Shown: positions 18,621-27,629, counted from the first letter of the stretch. The stretch is 64,000 bases of DNA from Nonlabens tegetincola (GCF_002954355.1 NZ_MQVV01000010.1:62001-126000), one strand, 5' to 3'. Notes: a model not told the origin generated them from the sequence alone. Made by a program: numbers and translations.

Positions 18621-19100
18621 TTAAAAAAGTCCCTCTTCCTTCTTTTCAAAACCTTCATCAATTAGGTGAGTGGATTTATTGAGAGCGGCGTCTACTGCCA
18701 GTTGATCACAGCGCTCGTTCATAGGATTGTTATTATGACCTTTAACCCATTGAAATTTTGCAGGTGCACGATTGTAAGCTCTTATAAAACGTTTCCATAA
18801 ATCGGGATTTTTAACGTTTTTCCATTGACGTCTTATCCATCCATCGATCCATTTTTTATTTACTGCATCACACACATATTTACTATCTGAAAAAACAGTA
18901 ATATCAACGGATTGTTTTTTGATCTTTTCTAGAGCTACGATAACTGCAAGCAGCTCCATTCTATTGTTTGTCGTTTTTCTGTAACCTTGAGAAAATTCCT
19001 TTTTTATTTTTTTATTGACATCCATCATAACAATACCATAGCCGCCAGGACCAGGATTTCCTCTCGATGAACCATCAGTATAAATGTGTACCACATCCAT
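18621..19100 (-). CDS. rnhA: Ribonuclease HI
   Basis: RNase HI cuts the RNA strand of RNA-DNA hybrids, for example at R-loops and Okazaki primers. The 159-residue protein has YTDGSSRGNPGPGGYG with the first catalytic Asp, NNRMELLAVI with the catalytic Glu, FSDSKYV with the second Asp, and WVKGHNNNPMNERCDQLA. All four active-site positions are visible. It starts at the stop of purN (TAATG overlap), so the two are co-transcribed. Confidence 0.97.
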   Translation of the reverse strand: MDVVHIYTDGSSRGNPGPGGYGIVMMDVNKKIKKEFSQGYRKTTNNRMELLAVIVALEKIKKQSVDITVFSDSKYVCDAVNKKWIDGWIRRQWKNVKNPDLWKRFIRAYNRAPAKFQWVKGHNNNPMNERCDQLAVDAALNKSTHLIDEGFEKKEEGLF

Positions 19101-19663
19101 TAAGACAGTAATTTTTCTATAGTTACTGGAAAATGCTCGTGCTCTAATTGATGAATACGATTTGCAAGTGATTCTATTGTATCATCCATTAAAACAGGAC
19201 AAGTAGCTTGATGAATTATTCCTCCTTCATCATAATGTTCATTTACGTAATGTATGGTAATCCCACTTTCTTTCTCCTTGTTAGATAGGACAGCACCATG
19301 TACATGATTTCCATACATTCCTTTTCCACCATATTTCGGTAATAGAGCAGGATGAATATTAACTATACGATTGGGAAACTCTTCAACCATAAACTCTGGT
19401 ATCTTCCATAAAAAACCTGCTAGCACGACTAAATCAGGATTAATTTGTTTTAAAATAGAATGAATGGATCCCGCTTTCGCGAAAGCGAACTTGTTAAAAC
19501 TTATCCCTTCAATACCAGCTTGTGTAGCCCTTTTTAAAACAAATGCGTTAGGTTTATTACTCAAAATATGAGTTACCTGTACTTGATCATTATTTTCAAA
19601 ATGATTTATAATTGCCTGAGCATTAGACCCATTACCACTAGCAAATATTACAATTTTCTTCAT
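19100..19663 (-). CDS. purN: Phosphoribosylglycinamide formyltransferase (GART)
   Basis: PurN transfers a formyl group from 10-formyl-tetrahydrofolate to GAR in purine synthesis. The 187-residue protein has the N-terminal FASGNGSNAQAI, the catalytic Asn-x-His in NIHPALLP, and ESGITIHYVNEHYDEGGII with the Asp. Its surface stretch KFAFAKAGS at about residues 58-66 is translated from the palindrome at 19472-19487. It is followed by rnhA with a 1-base overlap. The gap upstream is shared with divergent acpP. Confidence 0.96.
   Translation of the reverse strand: MKKIVIFASGNGSNAQAIINHFENNDQVQVTHILSNKPNAFVLKRATQAGIEGISFNKFAFAKAGSIHSILKQINPDLVVLAGFLWKIPEFMVEEFPNRIVNIHPALLPKYGGKGMYGNHVHGAVLSNKEKESGITIHYVNEHYDEGGIIHQATCPVLMDDTIESLANRIHQLEHEHFPVTIEKLLS
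19472..19487. repeat. Palindrome family copy 5
   Basis: A perfect CGCTTTCGCGAAAGCG inside purN, read on the minus strand as AFAKA. Confidence 0.95.
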
Positions 19664-19780
19664 AAATTTATGGCAAGCTTGTTGTTACCCGACTGGTAGA
19701 GTTAAGAATAAAATAGATTAATAAATTCAATGGCAAGTTAACTCTAAATAAGTAAAAGACGGTTTTGTCACAAAGTTTGT

Positions 19781-19788
19781 TATTTTTG
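19781..19788 (+). promoter_or_regulatory. Putative -7 promoter element of acpP operon
   Basis: TATTTTTG fits TAnnTTTG and lies 30 bases before the acpP ATG. The -33 element is not clear. Confidence 0.5.
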
Positions 19789-19818
19789 CCATTCATTTAA
19801 AATTAAAAAAAGAATATT

Positions 19819-20055
19819 ATGTCAGACATTGCATCAAGAGTAAAAGCGATTATCGTTGACAAATTAGGCGTAGATGAAAATGAAGTTGTTGCAGAAGCAA
19901 GCTTCACAAACGATCTAGGAGCAGACTCTCTAGACACTGTTGAACTAATTATGGAATTTGAAAAGGAATTTGATATCCAAATTCCAGACGATCAAGCAGA
20001 AAACATAGCTACTGTAGGTCAAGCAGTTTCATACATAGAAGAAGCAAAAGCGTAA
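19819..20055 (+). CDS. acpP: Acyl carrier protein
   Basis: AcpP carries growing fatty acyl chains on a 4'-phosphopantetheine arm. The 78-residue acidic protein has the attachment motif [12 protein letters not shown] with S37. Length and sequence are typical. It is the first gene of acpP-fabF-rnc, with an 10-base gap to fabF and a -7 element upstream. Expression is expected to be high. Confidence 0.98.
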   Translation: MSDIASRVKAIIVDKLGVDENEVVAEASFTNDLGADSLDTVELIMEFEKEFDIQIPDDQAENIATVGQAVSYIEEAKA

Positions 20056-20065
20056 TTTTAATTAC

Positions 20066-21313
20066 ATGGAATTAAAGCGAGTAGTCATTACTGGAATGGG
20101 AGCCCTTACTCCTATAGGTAACAATTTACAGGAATATTGGGAAGGTTTAATTGCTGGTAAGAGCGGTGCTGCTCCTATCACCTATTTTGATACAGAACAT
20201 TTCAAGACTAAATTCGCTTGTGAGGTTAAGAATTTTAATGTTCAAGACTTCATAGACCGTAAGGAAGCTAGACGCATGGATCGTTTTGCACAGTATGCAC
20301 TGGTTGCTGGCGATGAGGCTATAGCTGACTCTGGATTAGACACCGACTCTGTAGATAAATACAGAGTCGGAGTTATCTGGGGTGCAGGAATCGGCGGTCT
20401 AGAAACTTTTCAAGAAGAGGTTAAATCGTTTGCCAATGGTAATGGCACTCCTAGATTTAATCCTTTCTTTATACCAAAAATGATTGCAGATATCGCACCA
20501 GCTCATATTTCCATTAAATATGGATTTATGGGACCTAACTACACAACGGTTTCTGCATGTGCATCTAGTGCCAATGCGATGCTAGACGCACTCAACTATA
20601 TTAGACTAGGACATTGTGACGTAATTGTAACAGGTGGATCAGAAGCTGCCGTTACACAAGCAGGAATGGGTGGTTTTAATGCCATGCACGCCTTATCAAC
20701 TCGCAATGAAAGTCCAGAAACCGCAAGTAGACCTTTTGATGGTACACGTGATGGTTTTGTCCTAGGTGAAGGAGCTGGAGCTCTTGTTCTAGAAGAATAT
20801 GAGTATGCCAAAGCTCGTGGAGCAAAAATCTATGCCGAAGTTATTGGTGGTGGATTCTCAAGTGATGCCTACCACATGACTGCACCACATCCAGAAGGAA
20901 CCGGAGTAATTGCTGTAATGAAAAACACATTACAAAATGCCGGTATTAATCCTGAAGATGTAGATCACATAAATACACACGGAACATCAACACCTCTGGG
21001 AGATGTTGCCGAACTTAAAGCTATAAAAGCTGTATTTGGTGATCACGCTCCTAACATAAGCATTAACTCTACCAAATCTATGACTGGTCACTTATTAGGA
21101 GCAGCAGGCGCCGTAGAGAGCATCGCAAGTGTAATGGCTATTCAAGAAGGTATCGTTCCTCCTACGATTAACCACACCACTGTTGATGAGAATATCGATC
21201 CTTCTTTAAAATTAGTATTAAATCAACCTGAAAAACGAGAAGTTAAAGTAGCATTGAGTAACACCTTCGGTTTTGGTGGACACAATTGCTGTATCGCTTT
21301 CAGAAAGATTTAA
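20066..21313 (+). CDS. fabF: 3-oxoacyl-[ACP] synthase II
   Basis: FabF condenses malonyl-ACP with acyl-ACP in fatty acid elongation. The 415-residue protein has the nucleophile C165 in VSACASSANAM, the His residues in NTHGTSTPLGD and STKSMTGHLLGAAG, and the end SNTFGFGGHN. The start MELKRVVITGMGALTP is usual. The gene lies between acpP and rnc in the order seen in many Bacteroidota. Confidence 0.98.
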   Translation: MELKRVVITGMGALTPIGNNLQEYWEGLIAGKSGAAPITYFDTEHFKTKFACEVKNFNVQDFIDRKEARRMDRFAQYALVAGDEAIADSGLDTDSVDKYRVGVIWGAGIGGLETFQEEVKSFANGNGTPRFNPFFIPKMIADIAPAHISIKYGFMGPNYTTVSACASSANAMLDALNYIRLGHCDVIVTGGSEAAVTQAGMGGFNAMHALSTRNESPETASRPFDGTRDGFVLGEGAGALVLEEYEYAKARGAKIYAEVIGGGFSSDAYHMTAPHPEGTGVIAVMKNTLQNAGINPEDVDHINTHGTSTPLGDVAELKAIKAVFGDHAPNISINSTKSMTGHLLGAAGAVESIASVMAIQEGIVPPTINHTTVDENIDPSLKLVLNQPEKREVKVALSNTFGFGGHNCCIAFRKI

Positions 21314-21328
21314 TGGCTATTGTTTTGA

Positions 21329-22075
21329 ATGAATAGATTCCGTAAAATATTTTCAAATCGTTCAAAATCTTCCGTAGATCCATTAGCGGTTTCAGTTCAA
21401 AATATTACAGGTCTTAAAGTTCAAGACGTATCTCTTTATCATACAGCCTTTACACACAAATCCACAGGTGAAAAGACTGAAGATGGCATTGCCATAAGTT
21501 ATGAACGTCTAGAGTTTTTGGGCGACGCAATATTGGGCGCTGTAATTGCCGAATATATTTATAATGAAGTACCTAGTGGTGATGAAGGATATCTCACAAA
21601 AATGAGATCTAAAATCGTAAGCCGCGAACACCTTAATGAATTAGGAGAAGACTTTGAACTTATCCACTTTATTAAAGCTCAGGTTCCCGTAGAAAACTTT
21701 GGAAGAAACATCCATGGAAACCTATTTGAAGCCTTAGTAGGTGCCGTTTATCTAGACCGCGGATACAAGTTTTGCAAACGATTTATTGAAAACAAGGTTA
21801 TCGAACCCTACGTGGACATTCAAAAATTGGAAGGCAAAATTATCTCCTACAAAAGCTTATTAATAGAGTGGTGTCAAAAGCATAAAAAGCAATTTCGTTA
21901 TCATACCTATGAAGATACTGGGGCAAGTGAACTTAGACACTACGCTGTTAAGTTGTACCTAGATAACAAGGTTATTGCCAAAGCTAGAGCCACAAGCAAG
22001 AAAAAAGCTGAGGAGAAAGCAAGTAAAAGAGCCTACTTTGCTTTACAAGATAAAATGAACAATAGAAAGCGATAA
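21329..22075 (+). CDS. rnc: Ribonuclease III
   Basis: RNase III cleaves double-stranded RNA in rRNA processing and mRNA decay. The 248-residue protein has the signature ERLEFLGDAILGAVIAEYI, a second active-site motif GNLFEALVGAVYLD, and a C-terminal double-stranded RNA-binding domain ending KKKAEEKASKRAY. The start is 15 bases after fabF, so it is part of the same transcript. Confidence 0.97.
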   Translation: MNRFRKIFSNRSKSSVDPLAVSVQNITGLKVQDVSLYHTAFTHKSTGEKTEDGIAISYERLEFLGDAILGAVIAEYIYNEVPSGDEGYLTKMRSKIVSREHLNELGEDFELIHFIKAQVPVENFGRNIHGNLFEALVGAVYLDRGYKFCKRFIENKVIEPYVDIQKLEGKIISYKSLLIEWCQKHKKQFRYHTYEDTGASELRHYAVKLYLDNKVIAKARATSKKKAEEKASKRAYFALQDKMNNRKR

Positions 22076-22086
22076 CATAGCTTACC

Positions 22087-22161
22087 CTATAATCTTCTAT
22101 TTCTATAAGTTCCTGTTGGTAAAGGAATATGTTTCACTGGCGATAAAGAATATAAAAACAT
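22087..22161 (-). other. Short antisense frame, possible gene remnant
   Basis: In the rnc-to-pyk gap the minus strand holds a 24-codon ATG frame (ending PLPTGTYRNRRL). In-frame sequence to about 22203 before the ATG is also open and protein-like (VVLPLILYENDIG), with no upstream start seen. It could be the remnant of a C-terminus, a real micro-protein, or chance. No promoter is identified. I report it with low confidence because the composition looks more coding than random for such an AT-rich gap. Confidence 0.25.
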
Positions 22162-22232
22162 CCCTATATCGTTTTCGTAAAGAATTAACGGTAATACAAC
22201 ATCTTACACTCTTAATTTATCAAGTAGTTAAA

Positions 22233-22240
22233 TATATTTG
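22233..22240 (+). promoter_or_regulatory. Putative -7 promoter element of the IPExxxVDY/pyk unit
   Basis: TATATTTG matches TAnnTTTG, 20 bases before the ATG at 22261. It coincides with a GTG codon in the longer reading frame, which argues that translation begins at the downstream ATG. Confidence 0.6.
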
Positions 22241-22260
22241 TGTGGTTATGCATCTCGCTT

Positions 22261-22743
22261 ATGGCAACTTTTAAATTAAGTGATTGGGAAGAAGAAGAGG
22301 ATGTTTCTCTTATAGGAATTCACTCAAGCCTACCTGCCTATCGTGTTGCGTATTATATCAATAAGCACAGTGAACATTGTTTTGAAAGAAAACAAACAGA
22401 TCATGAACTGTTTACTGATAGGATAATAGCAACGTTTCCTGTGTACAAGGATTATGACGAGAAACTGCAAACTCAACTTTATCTAGTTGCCAATAGGTTT
22501 AAGGGCGTTTTAAAAGGAGTATCTGGCACAGGGCTTTTTGAAACTATAGATGAAGAGGAAATTACTGTGACGTTGCTTAAGGAATATCATAAGGTTGATT
22601 TTATCCTTAAAATAGAACAGAATAACATGAGCTATCCTGTGCAAAAATTAATAAATGATCTGAATAAAGCCCAAGCTTTCACAAGCTGTTATTTATTAGA
22701 TTATTTTAAATTGAAAAATAAAGACTATTTAATCTTTGAATAA
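22261..22743 (+). CDS. IPExxxVDY family protein
   Basis: The 160-residue protein belongs to a small Bacteroidota family named for IPExxxVDY; here the motif is diverged to LKEYHKVDF, near residue 115. Position between rnc and pyk fits the family's usual place. Function is unknown. I choose ATG 22261 (MATFKLSDWEEEED) over the GTG at 22240 because the GTG lies in the -7 promoter element. No signal peptide or membrane segment is seen, so it is probably cytoplasmic. The stop touches the pyk ATG directly, so the two are translationally linked. Confidence 0.8.
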   Translation: MATFKLSDWEEEEDVSLIGIHSSLPAYRVAYYINKHSEHCFERKQTDHELFTDRIIATFPVYKDYDEKLQTQLYLVANRFKGVLKGVSGTGLFETIDEEEITVTLLKEYHKVDFILKIEQNNMSYPVQKLINDLNKAQAFTSCYLLDYFKLKNKDYLIFE

Positions 22744-24174
22744 ATGCCGACATCTAAAAAAACTAAAATAGTAGCCACACTAGGACCAGCAACATCAAGC
22801 AAGGAAACACTCCTTAATATGATGAAAGCTGGTGTAAATGTATTTAGAATTAATTTCTCACACGCTGATCACGATGATGTAAGAGAGCGCGTTCAAATGA
22901 TTCGTGACTTAAACAAAGAACACGGTTATACTACAGGAATTTTGGGAGACCTACAAGGCCCAAAATTAAGAGTAGGTGTTATGGCAGAAGAAGTAGTAGT
23001 ACAACCTGGTGATGAAATCACGTTTGCAACTGGAGAGTCTTTTCAAGGAACTAAGGAACGTGTTTATATGAATTATGAACAGTTTCCAAGAGATGTTCAA
23101 AAAGGTGAACGCATACTTCTAGATGATGGTAAACTAATATTTGAAGTAAAATCTACTAATAAACAAGATGAAGTAGTTGCCAAGGTTATTCAAGGTGGTC
23201 CTTTACGTTCAAAAAAAGGAGTGAACTTACCACAAACGAATATTTCACTACCAGCTCTTACTGAAAAAGATATTGTAGACGCAAAATTTGCTTGTGAACT
23301 TCAGGTAGATTGGATGGCATTGTCATTTGTGCGTCACAGCAAAGATCTGATGGAACTGCAAGACTTGATTAAGGAAAATAGTGAAAATAAAATACCTATT
23401 GTTGCCAAGATTGAGAAACCTGAAGCAGTAGAAAATATTGATAAAATAGTAGCATATTGCGATGGTCTTATGGTAGCACGTGGTGACCTAGGAGTAGAAA
23501 TTCCTGCACACGAAGTTCCGCTTATTCAAAAACAACTTGTATTAAAAGCTAAAAAAGCACGTATACCTGTAATTATAGCCACCCAAATGATGGAAACTAT
23601 GATTACTAGTCTTACTCCTACTAGAGCAGAGGTAAATGATGTAGCAAATTCTGTTATGGATGGAGCTGATGCCGTAATGCTTTCTGGTGAAACATCGGTA
23701 GGTAAGTATCCTGTACAAGTTATTGAAAAGATGGCGAGTATTTGTAAATCAGTAGAAGACAGTGACTTAATAAAAGTTCCTTATGAACCACCACACATAA
23801 GAACAAAACGATATATCACTAAGTCGGTGTGTTATCACGCAGCCAAAATGGCAAATGAAATAGATGCCAAAGCCATAACTACCATGACCAATTCTGGTTA
23901 CACTGCTTTTCAAATAAGCGCCTGGCGACCAGATGCACACATACTTACATTCACCTCTAATGAACGAATATTAACTCAACTCAGCTTGCTATGGGGCGTA
24001 AAAGCTTTTATGTATGAAAAGTTTGTAAGTACTGATGAGACTATTGAAGATGTAAACAAGTTCGCTAAAGAAAAAGGGTTTGTTACCAAGGGAGATTTCT
24101 TGATTAATCTAGCTGCAATGCCTGTAACTGATAAAGGAATGGTAAACACTTTAAGAGTTACCGAAGTGGAATAA
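22744..24174 (+). CDS. pyk: Pyruvate kinase
   Basis: Pyruvate kinase makes ATP and pyruvate from phosphoenolpyruvate in glycolysis. The 476-residue protein has the N-terminal KIVATLGPATSS, the signature IVAKIEKPEAVENID with the catalytic Lys, VARGDLGVEIP, ATQMMETM and SGETSVGKYP. A C-terminal allosteric domain is present. The start at 22744 follows the preceding stop with no gap. A perfect bidirectional hairpin terminator comes just after the stop. Confidence 0.98.
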   Translation: MPTSKKTKIVATLGPATSSKETLLNMMKAGVNVFRINFSHADHDDVRERVQMIRDLNKEHGYTTGILGDLQGPKLRVGVMAEEVVVQPGDEITFATGESFQGTKERVYMNYEQFPRDVQKGERILLDDGKLIFEVKSTNKQDEVVAKVIQGGPLRSKKGVNLPQTNISLPALTEKDIVDAKFACELQVDWMALSFVRHSKDLMELQDLIKENSENKIPIVAKIEKPEAVENIDKIVAYCDGLMVARGDLGVEIPAHEVPLIQKQLVLKAKKARIPVIIATQMMETMITSLTPTRAEVNDVANSVMDGADAVMLSGETSVGKYPVQVIEKMASICKSVEDSDLIKVPYEPPHIRTKRYITKSVCYHAAKMANEIDAKAITTMTNSGYTAFQISAWRPDAHILTFTSNERILTQLSLLWGVKAFMYEKFVSTDETIEDVNKFAKEKGFVTKGDFLINLAAMPVTDKGMVNTLRVTEVE

Positions 24175-24182
24175 CTTAACTA

Positions 24183-24216
24183 AAATAAAGCCGCATCATT
24201 TAATGCGGCTTTATTT
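24183..24216. terminator. Bidirectional terminator between pyk and the PAS gene
   Basis: A 14-base-pair perfect stem, AAATAAAGCCGCAT/ATGCGGCTTTATTT, with a 6-base loop. The T-rich flanks serve both strands, and the end of the PAS gene (24215) lies within the right arm. Confidence 0.85.
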
Positions 24217-24721
24217 ATATCAACTTATATTCTTTCTCAAATGCTATATGATGGGTGAGAACTCCATTTCCATTATATATAGGAAAAGCATCCAGCTCAC
24301 AACCATATTCTACACCGTCTTTTTTATAATTAAGCAACCTAGCTTTAAAAGCTATACCGGATATCAAAGCCTCACGAGTACGCTCAACAGCATCTAGATC
24401 AGTATTAACACCTTGCAATATTTTTGGAGTTTGTCCCACCATTTCATAAGGGTCATAACCGGTCAAATCTTCAATATTCTTAGACGCAAATACGATTTTT
24501 AAATCTGAACCAGTAATGATAACCGAATAGTCAGTAGAATGGCTGTATCCATCAACAAAATAATTAAAATGCCAATCATATTTCCTGGCTATCTCGTCCA
24601 TTTTATTCAATATTCTAGGTGTAAGATCCCACATTAATTTACCTACAACCTTCCAAGGAATCAGTGGTGTTGTTTTCAAATCATGATGTATGATTGTAAA
24701 TTGTGTGTTTTTAAAAGTCAT
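24215..24721 (-). CDS. LOV-like PAS domain protein without the photoactive cysteine
   Basis: The 168-residue protein is an N-terminal helical stretch (about 1-60) plus one PAS domain. The PAS segment closely follows the LOV pattern (LTGYDPYEMVGQ, ILQGVNTDLDAVE, NYKKDGVEYG, FPIYNGNG). However, the flavin-reactive motif NCRFLQG is TPKILQG here: N98 is T and C99 is P. LOV photochemistry by a cysteinyl adduct would therefore not be possible, though flavin binding with another chemistry cannot be excluded. No output domain is present. The gene stands alone between pyk and dinB. Cytoplasmic location is likely. Confidence 0.8.
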   Translation of the reverse strand: MTFKNTQFTIIHHDLKTTPLIPWKVVGKLMWDLTPRILNKMDEIARKYDWHFNYFVDGYSHSTDYSVIITGSDLKIVFASKNIEDLTGYDPYEMVGQTPKILQGVNTDLDAVERTREALISGIAFKARLLNYKKDGVEYGCELDAFPIYNGNGVLTHHIAFEKEYKLI

Positions 24722-24783
24722 ACTTAAATGTAGTGCAAGTTAGTTAAGTATGAAAATGAACCAGGTAAAATTAAGTTACAGTA

Positions 24784-25893
24784 CTAAAACTTAAAATCTA
24801 ATTGCACCTCTTCAATTTCATGTTCATCTTGTTCAGATTGATCATTATTAAGATTACTAAGGGTTATACCTAATAGTCTTACGCTTTCGCGAAAGCGATC
24901 TTGTTCTAACAGTTCAATTGCGGTTCTCAGTATAGTCTCCTTATCTCTAATGTAGTAGGGTAAGGTGATACTACGGGTTTGAGTTTTGAAATCACTGTAC
25001 TTGATTTTGAGGGTTACCGTTTTACCAGCAACATCAGATTTTTCAATGCGTTTTTCTATTTCGCCTGCTATTTGCTGCAAGCGCTCTTTCATAAATAATT
25101 CACTAGAAATATTCTCGGCAAAAGTACGCTCTGCTCCTAGAGATTTACGTATCCTATGAGGTTGTACGGGACTATTATGAATACCTCGTACGATATTAAA
25201 ATAATGCCTACCGCTTTTACCGAAATGCTCTGCAAGATATTCTAAAGACTTACTTTTTAAATCGGCGCCAGTAAAGATTCCATGTTGATACATTTTGTCT
25301 GCGGTTACCTTTCCTATACCATAAAACTTTCTGATTTCTAATTTTTCTAAAAAAGAAACCACTTGATCAGGAGTTATTGTTTTTTGACCATTAGGTTTAT
25401 TTATATCACTGGCAACCTTAGCAATAAATTTATTTATAGAGATGCCAGCACTAGCGGTAAGACCAGTAGTTTCATAAATACGCCTACGAATTTCATAAGC
25501 TATTATAGTAGCACTGGGAAAATTAAATTTATTTGCCGTAACATCTAGATAAGCCTCGTCTAGTGATAAAGGTTCGACTAGATCAGTATAATCATGGAAT
25601 ATTTCTCTTATTTGATTACTCACTTCTTTATAGCGATCAAACCTATGTTTTACAAAAATTAAATGAGGACACAATCGTGCAGCTGTGACACTGGGCATAG
25701 CGCTACGCACACCATATTTTCTAGCCTCGTAACTTGCTGCAGCTACTACTCCACGCTTACTACTACCACCTACAGCTATAGGTTTACCTCGTAATGATGG
25801 GTTATCATGCTGTTCGACACTTGCATAAAAAGCATCCATATCAACATGAATAATTTTTCTAGATACTTGATGTGATTCGTTTGACATTTTCAA
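24784..25893 (-). CDS. dinB: DNA polymerase IV (Y-family)
   Basis: DinB is an error-prone translesion polymerase. The 369-residue protein has the catalytic HVDMDAFYASVE (D18, D20), SLDEAYLD with the other acidic residues, AGISINKFIAK, and an HhH-like GIGKVTADKMY. The C-terminal little-finger domain includes RFRESVRLLGI, where the palindrome at 24882-24897 is translated as RFRES. I find no beta-clamp motif with certainty. It sits next to the PAS gene with a 62-base gap. Confidence 0.95.
   Translation of the reverse strand: MKMSNESHQVSRKIIHVDMDAFYASVEQHDNPSLRGKPIAVGGSSKRGVVAAASYEARKYGVRSAMPSVTAARLCPHLIFVKHRFDRYKEVSNQIREIFHDYTDLVEPLSLDEAYLDVTANKFNFPSATIIAYEIRRRIYETTGLTASAGISINKFIAKVASDINKPNGQKTITPDQVVSFLEKLEIRKFYGIGKVTADKMYQHGIFTGADLKSKSLEYLAEHFGKSGRHYFNIVRGIHNSPVQPHRIRKSLGAERTFAENISSELFMKERLQQIAGEIEKRIEKSDVAGKTVTLKIKYSDFKTQTRSITLPYYIRDKETILRTAIELLEQDRFRESVRLLGITLSNLNNDQSEQDEHEIEEVQLDFKF
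24882..24897. repeat. Palindrome family copy 6
   Basis: A perfect CGCTTTCGCGAAAGCG inside dinB near its 3' end, read on the minus strand as RFRES. Confidence 0.95.
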
Positions 25894-26147
25894 CTACAAA
25901 TATCGTAATAAGCAAATCAAAAATATGGAGCAATGAATAATTTAACCTATTTGCATTTATCTTAATTTATGTGTTCATTGTTAACTATAATATAGTTTTA
26001 ATTCATATACAATCGTTTAATCTGCTTTATTTGTATTTTGTCTATGTTTTAAATTAAAACAATAGTGATTTTAGTTAAAATACACTTTTAACAGGTCGAT
26101 ACGCTATATAGATATATATATTTATGATAATCAATCTAATACAGTCT

Positions 26148-26885
26148 ATGAAATCACTGCTAACCTTAATTTTTATATTCTATAATATAACTTTCATTTA
26201 CAGTCAAGTTGGAGTAAACACCACCACGCCACAAGCCACCTTAGACATAAATGGAAATGTTATGATACGTAATGTAGATCCAGTTACAAATCCTACTGAT
26301 AGAAATCTCGCTGCACAAGATAGTATACTTGTGAGATCTAATAACGAGGTGATGAGAGTTTCATCTAGCGATGTATTAAACGCCACCCTTAAAACCGCGG
26401 TAAAAGGAGGATTTACAAATGCGACCTCTGCAACACTTGTTCTTTCATCTACCTATACACAAATTCCTTTTGACAGTGAAGAGTTTGATCTTAATGATGA
26501 GTATGATCCTGCCACTCACACCTTCACAGCAAAACAAGATGGTATTTATACCATAAAAGTGAGAATAAATGCCTCAAATTCAATTAATGCATCTATTAAC
26601 TATGGTGTTTGTATAAGGAAGAACGGTGTTGTTGTTGCTCGTGAGAATTTTGCCAATATTACTGTAGATGTTGTTTTTCCAGAACTTACAGTAGGAATAA
26701 TAACTATTCCCGAAATAGATCTTCTTGAGCTTCCTGTAACTCCACCAGTAAGAAAAGTTGAGTCACTAGAACAATTAAATACAGGTGACACTATCACATT
26801 TGAACTTTTTTCAGACCTTGGAGCTACTGTAAACCTATCAGAAGGTATTGAAGATTGCCAATTTACTATTGTACAAATACGATAA
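26148..26885 (+). CDS. Secreted protein with C1q/TNF-like beta-sandwich
   Basis: I start at 26148 (MKSLLTLIFIF), which gives a proper signal peptide ending near YSQ; a longer frame begins at 26124. The mature N-terminus, QVGVNTTTPQATLDINGN, is the usual lead-in of Bacteroidota surface proteins. The C-terminal part (FTAKQDGIYTIKVRINAS, then LNTGDTITFELF) has the pattern of a C1q-like jelly-roll that trimerises. The function is unknown and adhesion is a guess. A long AT-rich gap of about 250 bases precedes it; I see no clear promoter element there. Confidence 0.7.
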   Translation: MKSLLTLIFIFYNITFIYSQVGVNTTTPQATLDINGNVMIRNVDPVTNPTDRNLAAQDSILVRSNNEVMRVSSSDVLNATLKTAVKGGFTNATSATLVLSSTYTQIPFDSEEFDLNDEYDPATHTFTAKQDGIYTIKVRINASNSINASINYGVCIRKNGVVVARENFANITVDVVFPELTVGIITIPEIDLLELPVTPPVRKVESLEQLNTGDTITFELFSDLGATVNLSEGIEDCQFTIVQIR

Positions 26886-26919
26886 CACTTATCTTAGTAC
26901 TATCCTCAAATCAATCTTT

Positions 26920-27582
26920 ATGGGTTATAGTGCTATAATAATTGGAGCCACTGGTCTATGTGGTAGTGTTTTATTGGAAAAATTACTGCAAAATGAGCAG
27001 TATGATAGTGTGATTACGCTTTCGCGAAAGCGTATCAACCACCAAAACCCTAAACATAAAAATTATATTGTTGACCTATTTGATCCATCTACTTATGTGG
27101 ACCACTTACATGGAGATCATTTATTTATTTGTACCGGTACTACCCAATCAAAGACACCAGATAAAGCCGAATACTACAAAATTGAGCATGATCTACCACT
27201 TTTAGTAGCTCAACAGGCTAAGGACAATGAAATATCCACTGTCATAGCCATAAGTGCACTAGGAGCAAATCCTGAAAGCAGATTTCTATATAACCGAGGC
27301 AAAGGAGAAATGGAGCGCGACATAAAGGATCTAAATTTCAAAGCCGCCTATTTTGTTCAACCAGCATTGATAAGTGGACCCAGAGATGAAAAACGCCCCT
27401 TTGAAAGCATGTGGAAAAAAGTACAGAAATTGATTGATCCACTTCTTATAGGACCTCTTAAAAAATACCGCAGTATTGCACCAAAAACAATCGCCACTGC
27501 TATGATTCATATAGCATTACATGGGTATGAAAAATCGCGGATTGAAAGCGATGAGCTCATTGAAATAGCAACCGTAAAATAA
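26920..27582 (+). CDS. NAD(P)-binding Rossmann-fold protein (HTATIP2-like)
   Basis: The 220-residue product starts at ATG 26920 (MGYSAIIIGATGLCGS). A longer frame at 26848 would overlap the previous gene, so I reject it. The dinucleotide-binding motif is GATGLCG. The family segments TGTTQSKTP, VIAISALGAN and YFVQPALISGPR follow human HTATIP2/oxidoreductase HTATIP2-type proteins. The substrate is unknown. The palindrome at 27017-27032 is translated as TLSRKR, just after the first helix. It is 35 bases after the secreted protein gene. Confidence 0.75.
   Translation: MGYSAIIIGATGLCGSVLLEKLLQNEQYDSVITLSRKRINHQNPKHKNYIVDLFDPSTYVDHLHGDHLFICTGTTQSKTPDKAEYYKIEHDLPLLVAQQAKDNEISTVIAISALGANPESRFLYNRGKGEMERDIKDLNFKAAYFVQPALISGPRDEKRPFESMWKKVQKLIDPLLIGPLKKYRSIAPKTIATAMIHIALHGYEKSRIESDELIEIATVK
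27017..27032. repeat. Palindrome family copy 7
   Basis: A perfect CGCTTTCGCGAAAGCG inside the NAD(P)-binding protein gene, read on the plus strand as TLSRKR. Confidence 0.95.
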
Positions 27583-27629
27583 CTGTTTCTTAATGGCTTA
27601 CTATTAATTGTGGTTTATCTTTAGACCAC

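Noticed and set aside
22240-22260. GTG start for the IPExxxVDY protein
   Set aside because: The GTG is part of the -7 promoter element TATATTTG; the ATG at 22261 gives a family-like N-terminus.
25894-26147. AT-rich stretch with TATATAGATATATATA as an origin or attachment site
   Set aside because: It has no repeats of DnaA-box type and no direct repeats near it; simple AT richness of a promoter gap is enough.
26848-26919. Longer start of the NAD(P)-binding protein
   Set aside because: It would overlap the previous gene by 38 bases and adds residues before the usual Rossmann start MGYSAIIIGATG.
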